This document shows, piece after piece, positions 43,800-51,900 of a stretch of DNA of 64,000 bases. How positions within the stretch are numbered: position 1 is the stretch's first letter; the number at the start of each line of letters is the position of its first letter. Location of the stretch: positions 1-64,000 of the forward strand of contig NZ_AGFG01000030.1 in NCBI RefSeq assembly GCF_000226255.1, given 5' to 3'. Source of the stretch: Desulfovibrio sp. A2. Its GTDB lineage: Bacteria; Desulfobacterota; Desulfovibrionia; Desulfovibrionales; Desulfovibrionaceae. Both the position numbers and the translations under genes were made by a program. Under the pieces are notes generated by a model. The model saw nothing but the letters and a program-made list of their open reading frames with translations. It did not search any database and was not told the origin of the DNA.

Positions 43800-44804
43800 A
43801 TGTCCCACTCGCCCGAAACATCCAAGGCCATCTTCTTTCATGAAACCGGCGGGCCCGAAGTGCTGCGCTGGGAAGACCACGTCCCCGGCGCGCCCGGCCC
43901 CGGCGAGGCGCTGGTGCGCCACGGGGCCGTGGGGCTGAACTTCATCGACGTGTACCACCGCACCGGGCTCTACCCGCTGCCCTCCCTGCCCGCCATCCCC
44001 GGCATGGAGGGCGCGGGCACGGTGGAGGCCGTGGGCGAGGGTGTGACCGAACTGACCGGGGTACGGCCCGGCGACCGGGTGGCCTACGCGGGCAACCCGG
44101 TGGGGGCCTACGCCCAGCGCCGCCTGATCCCCGCCCACCGGCTGGTGGCCCTGCCGGACGACATAGACTTCGTCACGGCGGCGGGCATGATGCTGCGCGG
44201 CATGACCGCGCGCTACCTGCTGTACGGCTGCTACCCGGTGCGCGAGGGCACCACCATGCTGGTGCATGCCGCCGCGGGCGGCGTGGGCTCGCTGGTGGTG
44301 CCGTGGGCCCGGCACCTGGGGGCCACGGTCATCGGTACGGCGGGCGACGAGGCCAAGGCGCAGCGGGCGCTGGCCAACGGCTGCCAGCACGTCATCCTGT
44401 ACCGCAGCGAAGACGTGGCGGTGAAGGTGCGCGAACTCACCGACGGGCGCGGCGTGGACGTGGTGTACGATTCGGTGGGGCAGGCCACGTTCATGGCCTC
44501 GCTGGATTGCCTGCGGCCCATGGGCACGCTGGTGTCGTTCGGCCAGTCGTCGGGCAGTGTGGAACCGTTCAGCCCCTCGCTGCTGGCGGCCAAGGGCTCG
44601 CTGTTCCTCACCCGCCCCAGCCTGATGCACTACACGGCGCAGCGGGCAGACCTGCTGGCCCACGCCCGCGACCTGTTCGACGTGGTGCGCGCGGGCATCG
44701 TGCAGGTGCAGGTGAACCAGACCTTCCCGCTGGAGCAGGCGGCCGAGGCGCACCGCACCCTGGAATCGCGCCGGACCACGGGTTCTACCGTGCTGCTGGT
44801 GTAG
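43800..44804 (+). CDS. Quinone oxidoreductase-like zinc-free MDR protein
   Basis: A 334-residue medium-chain dehydrogenase/reductase. GLNFIDVYHRTGLYPLPSLPAIPGMEGAG is the quinone-reductase signature region. LVHAAAGGVGSLVVPWARHLGATVIGTAG is the NADPH-binding Rossmann loop (AxxGGVG), and VDVVYDSVGQATF follows. Catalytic and structural zinc cysteines are absent, as expected for the Qor branch. It should reduce quinones or reactive alkenals with NADPH in the cytoplasm. CGAGGGAGG precedes the ATG at 43800. It converges on the C_GCAxxG_C_C gene with a 30-base gap that includes a GC hairpin. Confidence 0.85.
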   Translation: MSHSPETSKAIFFHETGGPEVLRWEDHVPGAPGPGEALVRHGAVGLNFIDVYHRTGLYPLPSLPAIPGMEGAGTVEAVGEGVTELTGVRPGDRVAYAGNPVGAYAQRRLIPAHRLVALPDDIDFVTAAGMMLRGMTARYLLYGCYPVREGTTMLVHAAAGGVGSLVVPWARHLGATVIGTAGDEAKAQRALANGCQHVILYRSEDVAVKVRELTDGRGVDVVYDSVGQATFMASLDCLRPMGTLVSFGQSSGSVEPFSPSLLAAKGSLFLTRPSLMHYTAQRADLLAHARDLFDVVRAGIVQVQVNQTFPLEQAAEAHRTLESRRTTGSTVLLV

Positions 44805-44834
44805 GAAACGGAAGAAGGGACGAAGACCGCCGGG

Positions 44835-45605
44835 TCAGTTCCGGCGGCGGAAGGGCAGGCGCAGCAGCGCCCGCAGGCGGTTGCGCCACAGGGTGCGCCC
44901 CGTGTCCGCAGGAAGGGGAAAGGCCCCGTCACGCGGGTATACGCCCTCGGCCAGCAGCGCGCGGACGGCCAGTACGGCCCCCTTGCCCGTCAGGCTGCGG
45001 CACTGCGCGAAATGGGCGGCCTTGTCGTGATGCACGTGGCGGACGAGCACCCGGCAACAGGTGGCCCCGCAGGCGGCGCGAAAATCATCGTGCATCCGGC
45101 GGGCCAGCGCGCGCCCCCTGGCGCCGCCCGCGCCGCGCTCCGGCCTGCCCCGGAACAGCCCCACGGCGGCCACCGCGCCGCTCAACGCGCCGCAGGTGCA
45201 GCCCGCGCCGCCCATGCCCTGGCAGAACGGCGTGCCCAACGCGGCGGCCTCGTCCGGCGAGAGGGGGCCGCCCAGCGCCTCGGCCACGGCGTGCAGCACG
45301 GCCTCCGCGCAGAGCAGTTGCCGGGTGTCGAACAGGTTCTCGGCCCGGCGGCGAATGGCCTCGACGACAGGGTCGCCATCGGACGAAACGGCTTCGGACG
45401 GCTCGGCAACGGCCGGGCCGGAAATCACCGGTCCGGAAATCACCGGGCCGGAGACGGACGGACCGGCAACGGATCGGGCATCACCCGGCGAGCATTCGGA
45501 ACCGGCGAAGCCGCCGCACCCGCCACCCCCTTCGCCGCACGCGCCGCCGGGCGCGGTGCACGGCGCGGCGTCCGTGCCGGGATCGGGAAGGGTGACTGTC
45601 TTCAT
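44835..45605 (-). CDS. C_GCAxxG_C_C family redox protein
   Basis: A 256-residue protein. CQGMGGAGCTCGALSGAVAAVG (around residues 126-147) matches the C-GCAxxG core, and AACGATCCRVL near 178 plus FAQCRSLTG near 205 supply the remaining cysteines of this family, which is associated with redox or metal chemistry in anaerobes. The family core is ~140 residues; here the first ~75 residues are a Gly/Ala/Cys-rich leader with a short internal repeat (SGPVISGPVISGPAV). The ATG at 45605 (MKTVTLPDPG) is chosen. The basic C-terminus (RLPFRRRN) is notable. Function is not established. Confidence 0.7.
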   Translation of the reverse strand: MKTVTLPDPGTDAAPCTAPGGACGEGGGGCGGFAGSECSPGDARSVAGPSVSGPVISGPVISGPAVAEPSEAVSSDGDPVVEAIRRRAENLFDTRQLLCAEAVLHAVAEALGGPLSPDEAAALGTPFCQGMGGAGCTCGALSGAVAAVGLFRGRPERGAGGARGRALARRMHDDFRAACGATCCRVLVRHVHHDKAAHFAQCRSLTGKGAVLAVRALLAEGVYPRDGAFPLPADTGRTLWRNRLRALLRLPFRRRN

Positions 45606-45707
45606 GACGGTAGGGTATGCCGCGTCACGCGGCCAGGCAAGCGGGTCGTCCGGCGGGCAGGCAGGAAAGGCGGGACGACGCAGCATGCGCCGCCCCGCCG
45701 GTACGGA

Positions 45708-46229
45708 CTAGTTGATGGTCTTCACCGGGAACTGGGCTTCCTTCCAGGCCACGATGCCGCCGGGCAGGCGGTACACGTTGGTGTAGCCCAGCTTCTTGGC
45801 CCACACCGCGCCGTTGTGCGAGCGGGTGCACTTGACGAAGCCGCAGTAGAACACCAGCGGGCGGTCCTTGTCCGGGCCGAGCAGCTTTTCGAAGTCCTGT
45901 TCGGTCTTGTCGCCGGTTTCGGTCATCTTCCATTCCGGCATGTCCGGAATGGGGAACAGGAACTGCACCGCATTGTGGATGTGGTTCTTCTTGTACGAAT
46001 CCTCGAAGGGCATGGTGTCGATGATGAGCATGTCCTTGCCCTCGTCCTGCCACTTCTTCAGTTCGGCCACGGTCAACAGCCCGTAGCCGCCCTTCGCGGT
46101 ATCGCGCGCCAGCTTCACGGCCTTGGCCTCCAGGTCCACCTCGGACGGCCCGGCAAAGGGATTGTTGCACCCGGCAAGACCGAGCACGGCGAGCAGCATC
46201 AACGGAGCAACCAGCTTCTTCAACGACAT
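45708..46229 (-). CDS. Rhodanese-domain lipoprotein
   Basis: A 173-residue exported protein. MSLKKLVAPLMLLAVLGLAGC is a lipoprotein signal with lipobox LAGC, giving a membrane-anchored periplasmic protein. The rhodanese domain (~50-170) shows MLIIDTMPFEDSYKKNHIHNAVQF and PLVFYCGFVKCTRSH, with Cys at the active-site loop start. The loop CGFVKCT is longer and has a second Cys, unlike simple CxxxxR thiosulfate transferases. LPGGIVAWKEAQFPV is the usual C-terminal motif. GAGGAGG precedes the ATG. A role in periplasmic sulfane-sulfur handling is plausible in this sulfur-metabolising host. It lies 112 bases after the MauE/DoxX-like gene and is probably co-transcribed. Confidence 0.8.
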   Translation of the reverse strand: MSLKKLVAPLMLLAVLGLAGCNNPFAGPSEVDLEAKAVKLARDTAKGGYGLLTVAELKKWQDEGKDMLIIDTMPFEDSYKKNHIHNAVQFLFPIPDMPEWKMTETGDKTEQDFEKLLGPDKDRPLVFYCGFVKCTRSHNGAVWAKKLGYTNVYRLPGGIVAWKEAQFPVKTIN

Positions 46230-46341
46230 CGCAACCTCCTCATTGTTTGTGGAACGAAATTCTCCACGCCCGTCCCCATGGCCCCGCGTCCCGCCCGGCA
46301 CGTGGGCGTTCCGGACGCAGGCATGGCATCGGGCCTGAACG

Positions 46342-46953
46342 TCAGCCCATGCGGCGGCGCAGCCGCCGCCATGCATACAGGTAGGCCACCCCGGCCAACA
46401 GCACGAGATCGCGCAGCAGGGCTCCGCGCAGGGCTGAACCGTCCTGCACACCCTCCGGCAACTCGCCGGGGGCAAAGCAGCCGCAGTCGCCAATGGACAG
46501 CCCCGCAGCCAGCGCGTATCCCAGCACGCCGAGAAACAGCAGACACATGGCCGCGATGGCGGCCAGGCTGCCGCGCACGGCGAACAGCAGGCCCACCCCG
46601 GCGACCACCTCCGCCAGGGGCAGCAGCAGCGCCACCGGCCCCACCGCCCACACGGGCAGGATGGCGTAATGCTGGATGATCTCCGCAAACCCGCGCACGT
46701 CGGCCAGCTTGGCCCCGCCCGCCGCCACGAAGACCAACGCCAGCGCCACGCGCACCGCGCGCTGGCACCACACGCTGGCCAGCAGGCACGACAGCGGCCG
46801 CGGCAGCAGGTGCGACAGGCGGTCGCGGGGCGCGGCGTCGCAGCAATCCGGCGATGCGGAAACACCGCCCGGAAGCCGGTCGGCGTATCCGCCCTTCCCA
46901 CTGCTGCGTGACGGGACGTTTCCTGATAGCATGTACCGGTGCTTACAAAGCAT
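46342..46953 (-). CDS. MauE/DoxX-like membrane protein
   Basis: A 203-residue protein (or 196 from the ATG at 46932) with four membrane helices after a ~55-residue cytoplasmic leader. ALALVFVAAGGAKLADVRGFAEIIQHYAILP is the characteristic MauE/DoxX opening, and AAGLSIGDCGCFAPGELPEG contains a periplasmic C-x-C pair as in MauE-type proteins linked to disulfide or thiol chemistry. Neither candidate start has a clear ribosome site. With the downstream rhodanese lipoprotein it may form a membrane/periplasm thiol-sulfur module (inference). It is divergent from cbiD with only 37 bases between, so their promoters overlap. Confidence 0.7.
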   Translation of the reverse strand: MLCKHRYMLSGNVPSRSSGKGGYADRLPGGVSASPDCCDAAPRDRLSHLLPRPLSCLLASVWCQRAVRVALALVFVAAGGAKLADVRGFAEIIQHYAILPVWAVGPVALLLPLAEVVAGVGLLFAVRGSLAAIAAMCLLFLGVLGYALAAGLSIGDCGCFAPGELPEGVQDGSALRGALLRDLVLLAGVAYLYAWRRLRRRMG

Positions 46954-46965
46954 CGGGCTCGCGTC

Positions 46966-46990
46966 AAATCGATTGTTCCAATCGTTTAAA
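46966..46990. promoter_or_regulatory. Dyad in the divergent mauE-like/cbiD promoter
   Basis: CGATTG and CAATCG around a TTC spacer lie at about 46972-46986 in a 37-base AT-rich spacer between divergent starts. A dimeric regulator could control both directions. No cobalamin riboswitch (B12 box) was recognised upstream of cbiD, and the 5' leader is too short for one. Confidence 0.4.
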
Positions 46991-48427
46991 ATGAAAAGTA
47001 TTTACATGAGTGATAGCACCGCCAGCGCATCCTCCCCCGCCCTGCCCGCGCGGAGAGGTTCCACGCGCCACGCCGCCCCGGCAGCGGGTGCCGCAGCCTT
47101 GCCGGACGGGGAAGCCCCCCCGCCGGACGGGGCAAGCCTGCGCGAAGGATTCACCACGGGGTCCGCCCTGGCCGCCGCGGCCACGGCAGCCCTGCGCCTG
47201 CTGCTGCGCGGCGGGCGCGCGGCCACGGTGTCCGTGCCCCTGCCGCCCTTCTCCAGCGGTGAAGACCATGGCGCCCCGGCGGGCTGGCTGGACGTGCCCG
47301 TGACGGAAGCCACACTGGTCGCTCCCGTGCACCTGAACGCTGGCGCGGCCTTGGGCGCGGTCGTCAAGGACGGCGGCGACGACCCGGACGCCACCCATGG
47401 CGCGCGCATCGAGGCGCTGGTGGAATGCGCGGCCGAAGGCACTGCCCTGCCGGAAATCGGTGCAACACCGCAGGAAGACGGTGTATCCCCGGCCGATGCG
47501 TCGTCCAACGTGCCCGATCTGCTCCTGGCCTTCCCCTGCGACGCGCCGTCGCGCGCCGCCACGGGCGCTGCCGCATCCTTTCCGCCGCCCATCCCCGCCT
47601 CCCCCAACGGCGTCACCGTGCTGCTGCGCGGCGGCGCGGGCGTGGGTCTGGTCACCCTGCCCGGCCTGCCCGTGGCCGTGGGTGAACCGGCCATCAACCC
47701 GGAACCGCGCAGACAACTGGCCTTCGCCATCCACCACGAGTGCGCGGCGGCGGGCTGGCGCGGCACGGTGCGCGTCACCGCGCGCGTCCCCGAGGGCCAG
47801 CGCATCGCCCGCCATACCCTCAACCCGCGCCTGGGCATCGTGGGGGGCATCTCCATCCTCGGCACGCGGGGCACGGTGCGCCCCTACAGCCACGAGGCAT
47901 GGCAGGCAGCCGTGGCCCAGGGGCTGGACGTGGCCAGGGCCGCCGGACTGACAGAGGTCTGCCTGTCCACGGGGCGGCGCAGCGAAACCCTGCTCATGCG
48001 CGCCCACCCCGCCCTGCCGCCGCTGGCCTTCGTGCAGGCGGCGGACTTCGCCGCCTTTTCGCTGGCCGCCGCCGCGCAGCGCGGCTTCACGCGGGTGGCC
48101 TGGGGATGCTTTTTCGGCAAGTTGGTCAAGCTGGCGCAGGGGCTGCCGCACACCCACGCCCACACCGCGCCGCTGGACCTGCCCCTGCTGGCGCAATGGG
48201 GACTGGACGCGGGCGCGGACAAGGCCGCCTGCGCGCACATCGCCGCCGCCAACACCGCCGGGCAGGCCCTGGAAATCCTGCTGGCCGACCCGGCCCACCC
48301 CGGCGTGCTGCGGCACGTGGCCGAGCGGGCTCGTGCGGCGGCCCACCGCTGGACAGGCGGAACGGAAACCGTCACGGTGACCGTGCACCTCTTCCACATG
48401 GACGGCAGATGTCTGGTGACGGCATGA
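46991..48427 (+). CDS. cbiD: Cobalt-precorrin-5B C1-methyltransferase CbiD
   Basis: A 478-residue enzyme of anaerobic cobalamin synthesis that methylates C1 of cobalt-precorrin-5B. LREGFTTGSALAAAATAAL (~50-68) and GVGLVTLPGLPVAVGEPAINP, then RLGIVGGISILGTRGTVRPYSHEAW (~280-304) are the CbiD signature blocks. It is ~100 residues longer than usual: a Ser/Ala/Pro-rich leader of ~45 residues and an insertion of ~60 residues (about 155-215). ATG at 46991 is used; an internal ATG at 47006 is equally possible, as neither has a ribosome site. The stop overlaps the next start as ATGA. Confidence 0.88.
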   Translation: MKSIYMSDSTASASSPALPARRGSTRHAAPAAGAAALPDGEAPPPDGASLREGFTTGSALAAAATAALRLLLRGGRAATVSVPLPPFSSGEDHGAPAGWLDVPVTEATLVAPVHLNAGAALGAVVKDGGDDPDATHGARIEALVECAAEGTALPEIGATPQEDGVSPADASSNVPDLLLAFPCDAPSRAATGAAASFPPPIPASPNGVTVLLRGGAGVGLVTLPGLPVAVGEPAINPEPRRQLAFAIHHECAAAGWRGTVRVTARVPEGQRIARHTLNPRLGIVGGISILGTRGTVRPYSHEAWQAAVAQGLDVARAAGLTEVCLSTGRRSETLLMRAHPALPPLAFVQAADFAAFSLAAAAQRGFTRVAWGCFFGKLVKLAQGLPHTHAHTAPLDLPLLAQWGLDAGADKAACAHIAAANTAGQALEILLADPAHPGVLRHVAERARAAAHRWTGGTETVTVTVHLFHMDGRCLVTA

Positions 48428-49902
48428 CGCACGCGGCGCCCCCACGCCCACTTTCCCCGGATGCAACGTTGGGTGGGGCACGACCGGCCTCCCCGGTCTC
48501 CCCGGTCTCCTTGATGACGCCCCCGCTGACGGTCGTCGGCTGCGGCCTGCGCGGCAGCCCCCTGCCGCCCGGCCACGCCGCCGCCATCGCGGACGCGCAG
48601 GCGCTGGCGGGCGGGGCGCGGTTGCTGGAGGCCTTCGCGGACCACCCCGGCGAGCGCATCGTCATCGGCGCGCCGCTGGACACCACGCTGGCGGCCATCG
48701 ACGCATGCCGGGCGCGCGGCCTGCGCGTGGCCGTGCTGGCCGACGGCGATCCGCTGTTCTTCGGCATCGGCGCGCGGCTGGCCCGCCACTTCGGCCCTGA
48801 CGCCCTGCGGGTGCTGCCCGCCGCGTCCAGCCTGCAAGAGGCCGCCGCCCGCCTGGCCCTGCCGTGGCAGGAGGCACGCTGCGTCTCCCTGCACGGCCGT
48901 GACGATTTCCGGCCGCTCACGGCTGCCCTGCGCGCCGCCCTGCGGTCGGGCTGCCCGGTATGCGTGCTGACCGACGGACGCAACTCGCCGGGGGCCATCG
49001 CCCGGTTCCTGGTCACGCGCGGGGTGCGCGGCCTGCGCCTGCACGCCTTCGCCGACATGGGCAACGCCAGCGAGCGCCACGTGGTGTTCGACCTGCCGCA
49101 CGGCGGGCTGGGCAGCCGGGACGACGCCCGCGCCACGGCGGATGCCGCCGTGCCCGCGCAACGGGACGGCCTGAACGGACGGAACAGACTAGACGAACTC
49201 GAGAAACTGGACGAGTTGGGCGGCAACTGCACGGTGCTGCTGGTTCCCCGCCCGGCCCCGGCCTCGTCCCCCCACGCCGCCGGCGGAAAGGGCGCGCCGC
49301 CCGCGCTGGGCATTGCCGACGCAGACTTCGCCGTGCAGGCCCGGCTGATCACCAAATGGCCGGTGCGCGCCGCCGGGCTGGCCGCCCTGCGCATCGCCTC
49401 CGCCCACACGGTGTGGGACCTTGGCGCGGGCAGCGGGGCCGTATCCGTCGAGGCCGCCGCGCTGGCCCACGACGGCCTGGTGGTGGCCGTGGAGCGCGAC
49501 GCCGCCCGCATCGCCCTGATCGAGGAAAACCGCCGCCGCTTCCACGCGCCCAACCTGCACGTGGTCCACGCCGACCTGCCGGACTGCCTGGGCGAACTGC
49601 CCGACCCCGACCGGGTGTTCATCGGCGGCGGACTGGGTGGAGACGGGCACACCCCTCACGCGGACCCGCTGCTGGACGCGGTGTGCCGCCGCCTGCCCCC
49701 CGGCGGGCGGCTGGTCATCCACTGCGTGCTGCTGGGCACGCTGGAACGGGTGCGCGCCGCGCTGGCCCGGCACGGCTGGCCCGCCGAAATTTCGTGCATC
49801 CAGGCCAGCGAGGCCGTGCCCCTGGCAGGCGACCTGCGCCTTGCGGCCCTGAACCCCGTGTTCATCGTGGCCGCCGCCAAACCCGGAGATGACGCCCGAT
49901 GA
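48424..49902 (+). CDS. cbiET: CbiE-CbiT fusion, cobalt-precorrin-7 C5- and -6B C15-methyltransferase (CobL-like)
   Basis: A 492-residue two-domain enzyme. Residues ~33-235 form the CbiE tetrapyrrole methylase (LTVVGCGLRGSPLPPGHAAAI, LADGDPLFFGIGARLARHFG). Residues ~300-485 form CbiT, with ITKWPVRAAGLAALRI leading into the AdoMet loop VWDLGAGSGAVSVEAAAL and FIGGGLGGDG. The pair methylates C5 and C15 and decarboxylates the acetate side chain. A linker of ~65 residues with a LDELEKLDELGG near-repeat joins the domains. It overlaps cbiD by four bases (ATGA) and the next gene by four bases (ATGA), so translation is tightly coupled. Confidence 0.9.
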   Translation: MTHAAPPRPLSPDATLGGARPASPVSPVSLMTPPLTVVGCGLRGSPLPPGHAAAIADAQALAGGARLLEAFADHPGERIVIGAPLDTTLAAIDACRARGLRVAVLADGDPLFFGIGARLARHFGPDALRVLPAASSLQEAAARLALPWQEARCVSLHGRDDFRPLTAALRAALRSGCPVCVLTDGRNSPGAIARFLVTRGVRGLRLHAFADMGNASERHVVFDLPHGGLGSRDDARATADAAVPAQRDGLNGRNRLDELEKLDELGGNCTVLLVPRPAPASSPHAAGGKGAPPALGIADADFAVQARLITKWPVRAAGLAALRIASAHTVWDLGAGSGAVSVEAAALAHDGLVVAVERDAARIALIEENRRRFHAPNLHVVHADLPDCLGELPDPDRVFIGGGLGGDGHTPHADPLLDAVCRRLPPGGRLVIHCVLLGTLERVRAALARHGWPAEISCIQASEAVPLAGDLRLAALNPVFIVAAAKPGDDAR

Positions 49903-50834
49903 CGCCCGCGCCACACCGCATCCCGCCGCGCCTCGCCGCGCTGCTGGCCGCCCTGCTGACTCTTGCCGGGCTTTTCCCGGCAACGGTCCGGCCAGCCGGG
50001 GCCGCTGCCGCAGCCCCCGCCCCTACCCCCATCGCTACCCATGAAGCCCTGGAAGCCGCGCCGCTCCGGGTGTTCCTCCTCGACCAGCCGCCCTGGTCCT
50101 GCACCTGCGGCGGCCAAGCCTCGGGCGGGGCCGTGGAAGTGGCGCGCGTGGTGTTGCGCAGGCTGGGCCGCAGCGTGGAATTCCAGACGCTGCCCTTCAA
50201 CCGGGGGGTCGAACTGGTGGCGCAGGGCAAGCTGGACGCGGCACTGGGGTTGTACCGCACCCCGAAACGCGAGACGCGTTTTCATTTCAGCAGCGTGCCC
50301 CTGTACGACGACGAGGTGGTGATGCTGGTGCCGTCCCCCGTTTCCGGCAACGCCCCCGGTGCACCGACGCCCCCCTCTCCGGTGGTTCCCCCCCCGAAGA
50401 CGTCCCCCCCGGACTCCGGCACCACGCGCGACGCCGCCCTCTACGGCGACAAGCCCCTTGCCGTGGTGCTGGGCTACAGCTACGGGCCCACGCTGGATAC
50501 CCTGTTCGCCCAGAAAGGCATGATCCGCATTTCCAGCGTCTATTCGCTCGAAGAGGCCGTACAGGCCCTGCTGGACGGCCGCGTGGGCGGGGTGCCCGGC
50601 GACCGGCTCACGCTGCGTCAACTGGTCCGGCGGCTGGCCCCCGGCGCTGAGCCGACACTGGTCGGGCCTCCCTTCGACTATGTTTCCGCGTACATGGCCT
50701 TCGCCCCCAACGAAGCCAACATCGCGCTGGCGCGCGACTTCGACCGGACGCTGGGGCAGATGCGCGCCTCTGGCGAATACGCCGTCATCATCGCCGAAGC
50801 CTTCAGGATGCACGATGCCCATCACCCGCAATGA
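49899..50834 (+). CDS. Periplasmic solute-binding protein embedded in the cobalamin operon
   Basis: A 311-residue SBP_bac_3-type protein. A signal peptide (~1-37, hydrophobic AALLAALLTLAGLF core) is followed by PLRVFLLDQPPWSCTCGGQASGGAVEVARVVLRRLG, the usual ligand-binding N-terminal lobe, and by FNRGVELVAQGKLDAALGLYRTPKRE. A Pro/Ser-rich insertion of ~35 residues (about 148-182) interrupts the second lobe. A CTC cysteine pair near residue 68 is unusual. It overlaps cbiET by ATGA and the cbiF start by 20 bases, so it is truly an operon member. No permease is present; the ligand is unknown, and a metal- or corrinoid-linked role is only suggested by position. Confidence 0.75.
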   Translation: MTPAPHRIPPRLAALLAALLTLAGLFPATVRPAGAAAAAPAPTPIATHEALEAAPLRVFLLDQPPWSCTCGGQASGGAVEVARVVLRRLGRSVEFQTLPFNRGVELVAQGKLDAALGLYRTPKRETRFHFSSVPLYDDEVVMLVPSPVSGNAPGAPTPPSPVVPPPKTSPPDSGTTRDAALYGDKPLAVVLGYSYGPTLDTLFAQKGMIRISSVYSLEEAVQALLDGRVGGVPGDRLTLRQLVRRLAPGAEPTLVGPPFDYVSAYMAFAPNEANIALARDFDRTLGQMRASGEYAVIIAEAFRMHDAHHPQ

Positions 50835-51681
50835 CGCCACCGGCAACGGCCCCGCAGCATCCGGCGGCACACCCGGCCCCGCTCCCTCGCGGGGCCACGT
50901 ATGGTTCGTGGGGGCCGGTCCCGGCGACCCGGAACTGCTCACCCTGAAGGCCCGACGCATCATCGGGACGGCCGACCTCGTGCTCTACGCGGGTTCGCTG
51001 GTGCCGCCGCAGGTGGTGGCCTGCGCCCGGCCGGACGCGCGGGTGGTCGATTCCGCCCCGCTCACGCTGGAGCAAACCCACGCCCTGCTGCGCGAAACCG
51101 CCCTTTCCGGCGGCGTGGCCGCACGGGTGCACACCGGCGACCCCTCGCTGTACGGCACCGTGCGCGAACAGATGCGCCTGCTGCATGCCGAGGGCATCGC
51201 CTGCTCGGTGGTGCCGGGGGTGACGGCGGCCTTCGCCGCCGCTGCCGCCGCCGGGGTGTCGTTCACCGTGCCGGAGGTCACCCAGTCGCTGGTGATCACC
51301 CGGCTGGAAGGCCGCACCCCCGTGCCGGAGGCGGAACAACTGCGCGAACTGGCCCGCCACGGCTGCGCCATGGCCGTGTACCTTTCCGCCGCCGCCCCGG
51401 AACGGCTGGAAGAGGAACTGGCCGCCGCGGGCATCGCCCCGCATGCGCCGGTACTGGCGGCCCACCGGGTGGGCTGGCCCGACCAGACCCTGGCCTGGAC
51501 CACGGCCGGCGGCCTGGCCGAAACCGTGCGCCGGCAGGGCTTTTCGCGCCAGACGGTGTTCCTGGTGCTGCCCGGCGAGGCGGCCGGGGACACGGCCTCG
51601 CGCCTGTACGCGGCCGACTTCGCCCACGGCTGGCGCGCCGTCCCGCAGGCGGACAAGAATGGACCGGGCGGCGAGGACTGA
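50815..51681 (+). CDS. cbiF: Cobalt-precorrin-4 C11-methyltransferase CbiF
   Basis: A 288-residue tetrapyrrole methylase. VWFVGAGPGDPELLTLKARRIIGTADLVLYAGSLV, HTGDPSLYGTVREQMRLLHAEGI and VVPGVTAAFAAAAAAGVSFTVPEVTQSLVITRLEGRTPVP are the CbiF/CobM blocks; the TRxEGRTP ending distinguishes it from CbiL and CbiH. The enzyme methylates C11 of cobalt-precorrin-4. The ATG at 50815 overlaps the preceding binding-protein gene by 20 bases; the leader before VWFVGAG is ~25 residues of low complexity. Last gene of the cbi operon. Confidence 0.9.
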   Translation: MPITRNDATGNGPAASGGTPGPAPSRGHVWFVGAGPGDPELLTLKARRIIGTADLVLYAGSLVPPQVVACARPDARVVDSAPLTLEQTHALLRETALSGGVAARVHTGDPSLYGTVREQMRLLHAEGIACSVVPGVTAAFAAAAAAGVSFTVPEVTQSLVITRLEGRTPVPEAEQLRELARHGCAMAVYLSAAAPERLEEELAAAGIAPHAPVLAAHRVGWPDQTLAWTTAGGLAETVRRQGFSRQTVFLVLPGEAAGDTASRLYAADFAHGWRAVPQADKNGPGGED

Positions 51682-51900
51682 CCCAGGCCGCGCGGCATTT
51701 GCCGCAATCTCCCGCCGGTTCCCGCCAATCCGCCCGTTCCCCGCAGATATCGCGGGCAGACCCGGCGCGCCCCCTGCGACCTTTGCGTGACAATGCCGTG
51801 CGAGGTTGCATCGCCTTCCGGATGGGGGCATCATGGCGGCAGTGTCCTGATGGCCCTGTTCACCCCGCCCGGCCCCCCCGCCCGCCAACGGGAGGTCTCC

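Noticed and set aside
46954-46990. A cobalamin riboswitch upstream of cbiD
   Set aside because: The divergent spacer is only 37 bases, far too short, and no B12-box-like sequence was recognised.
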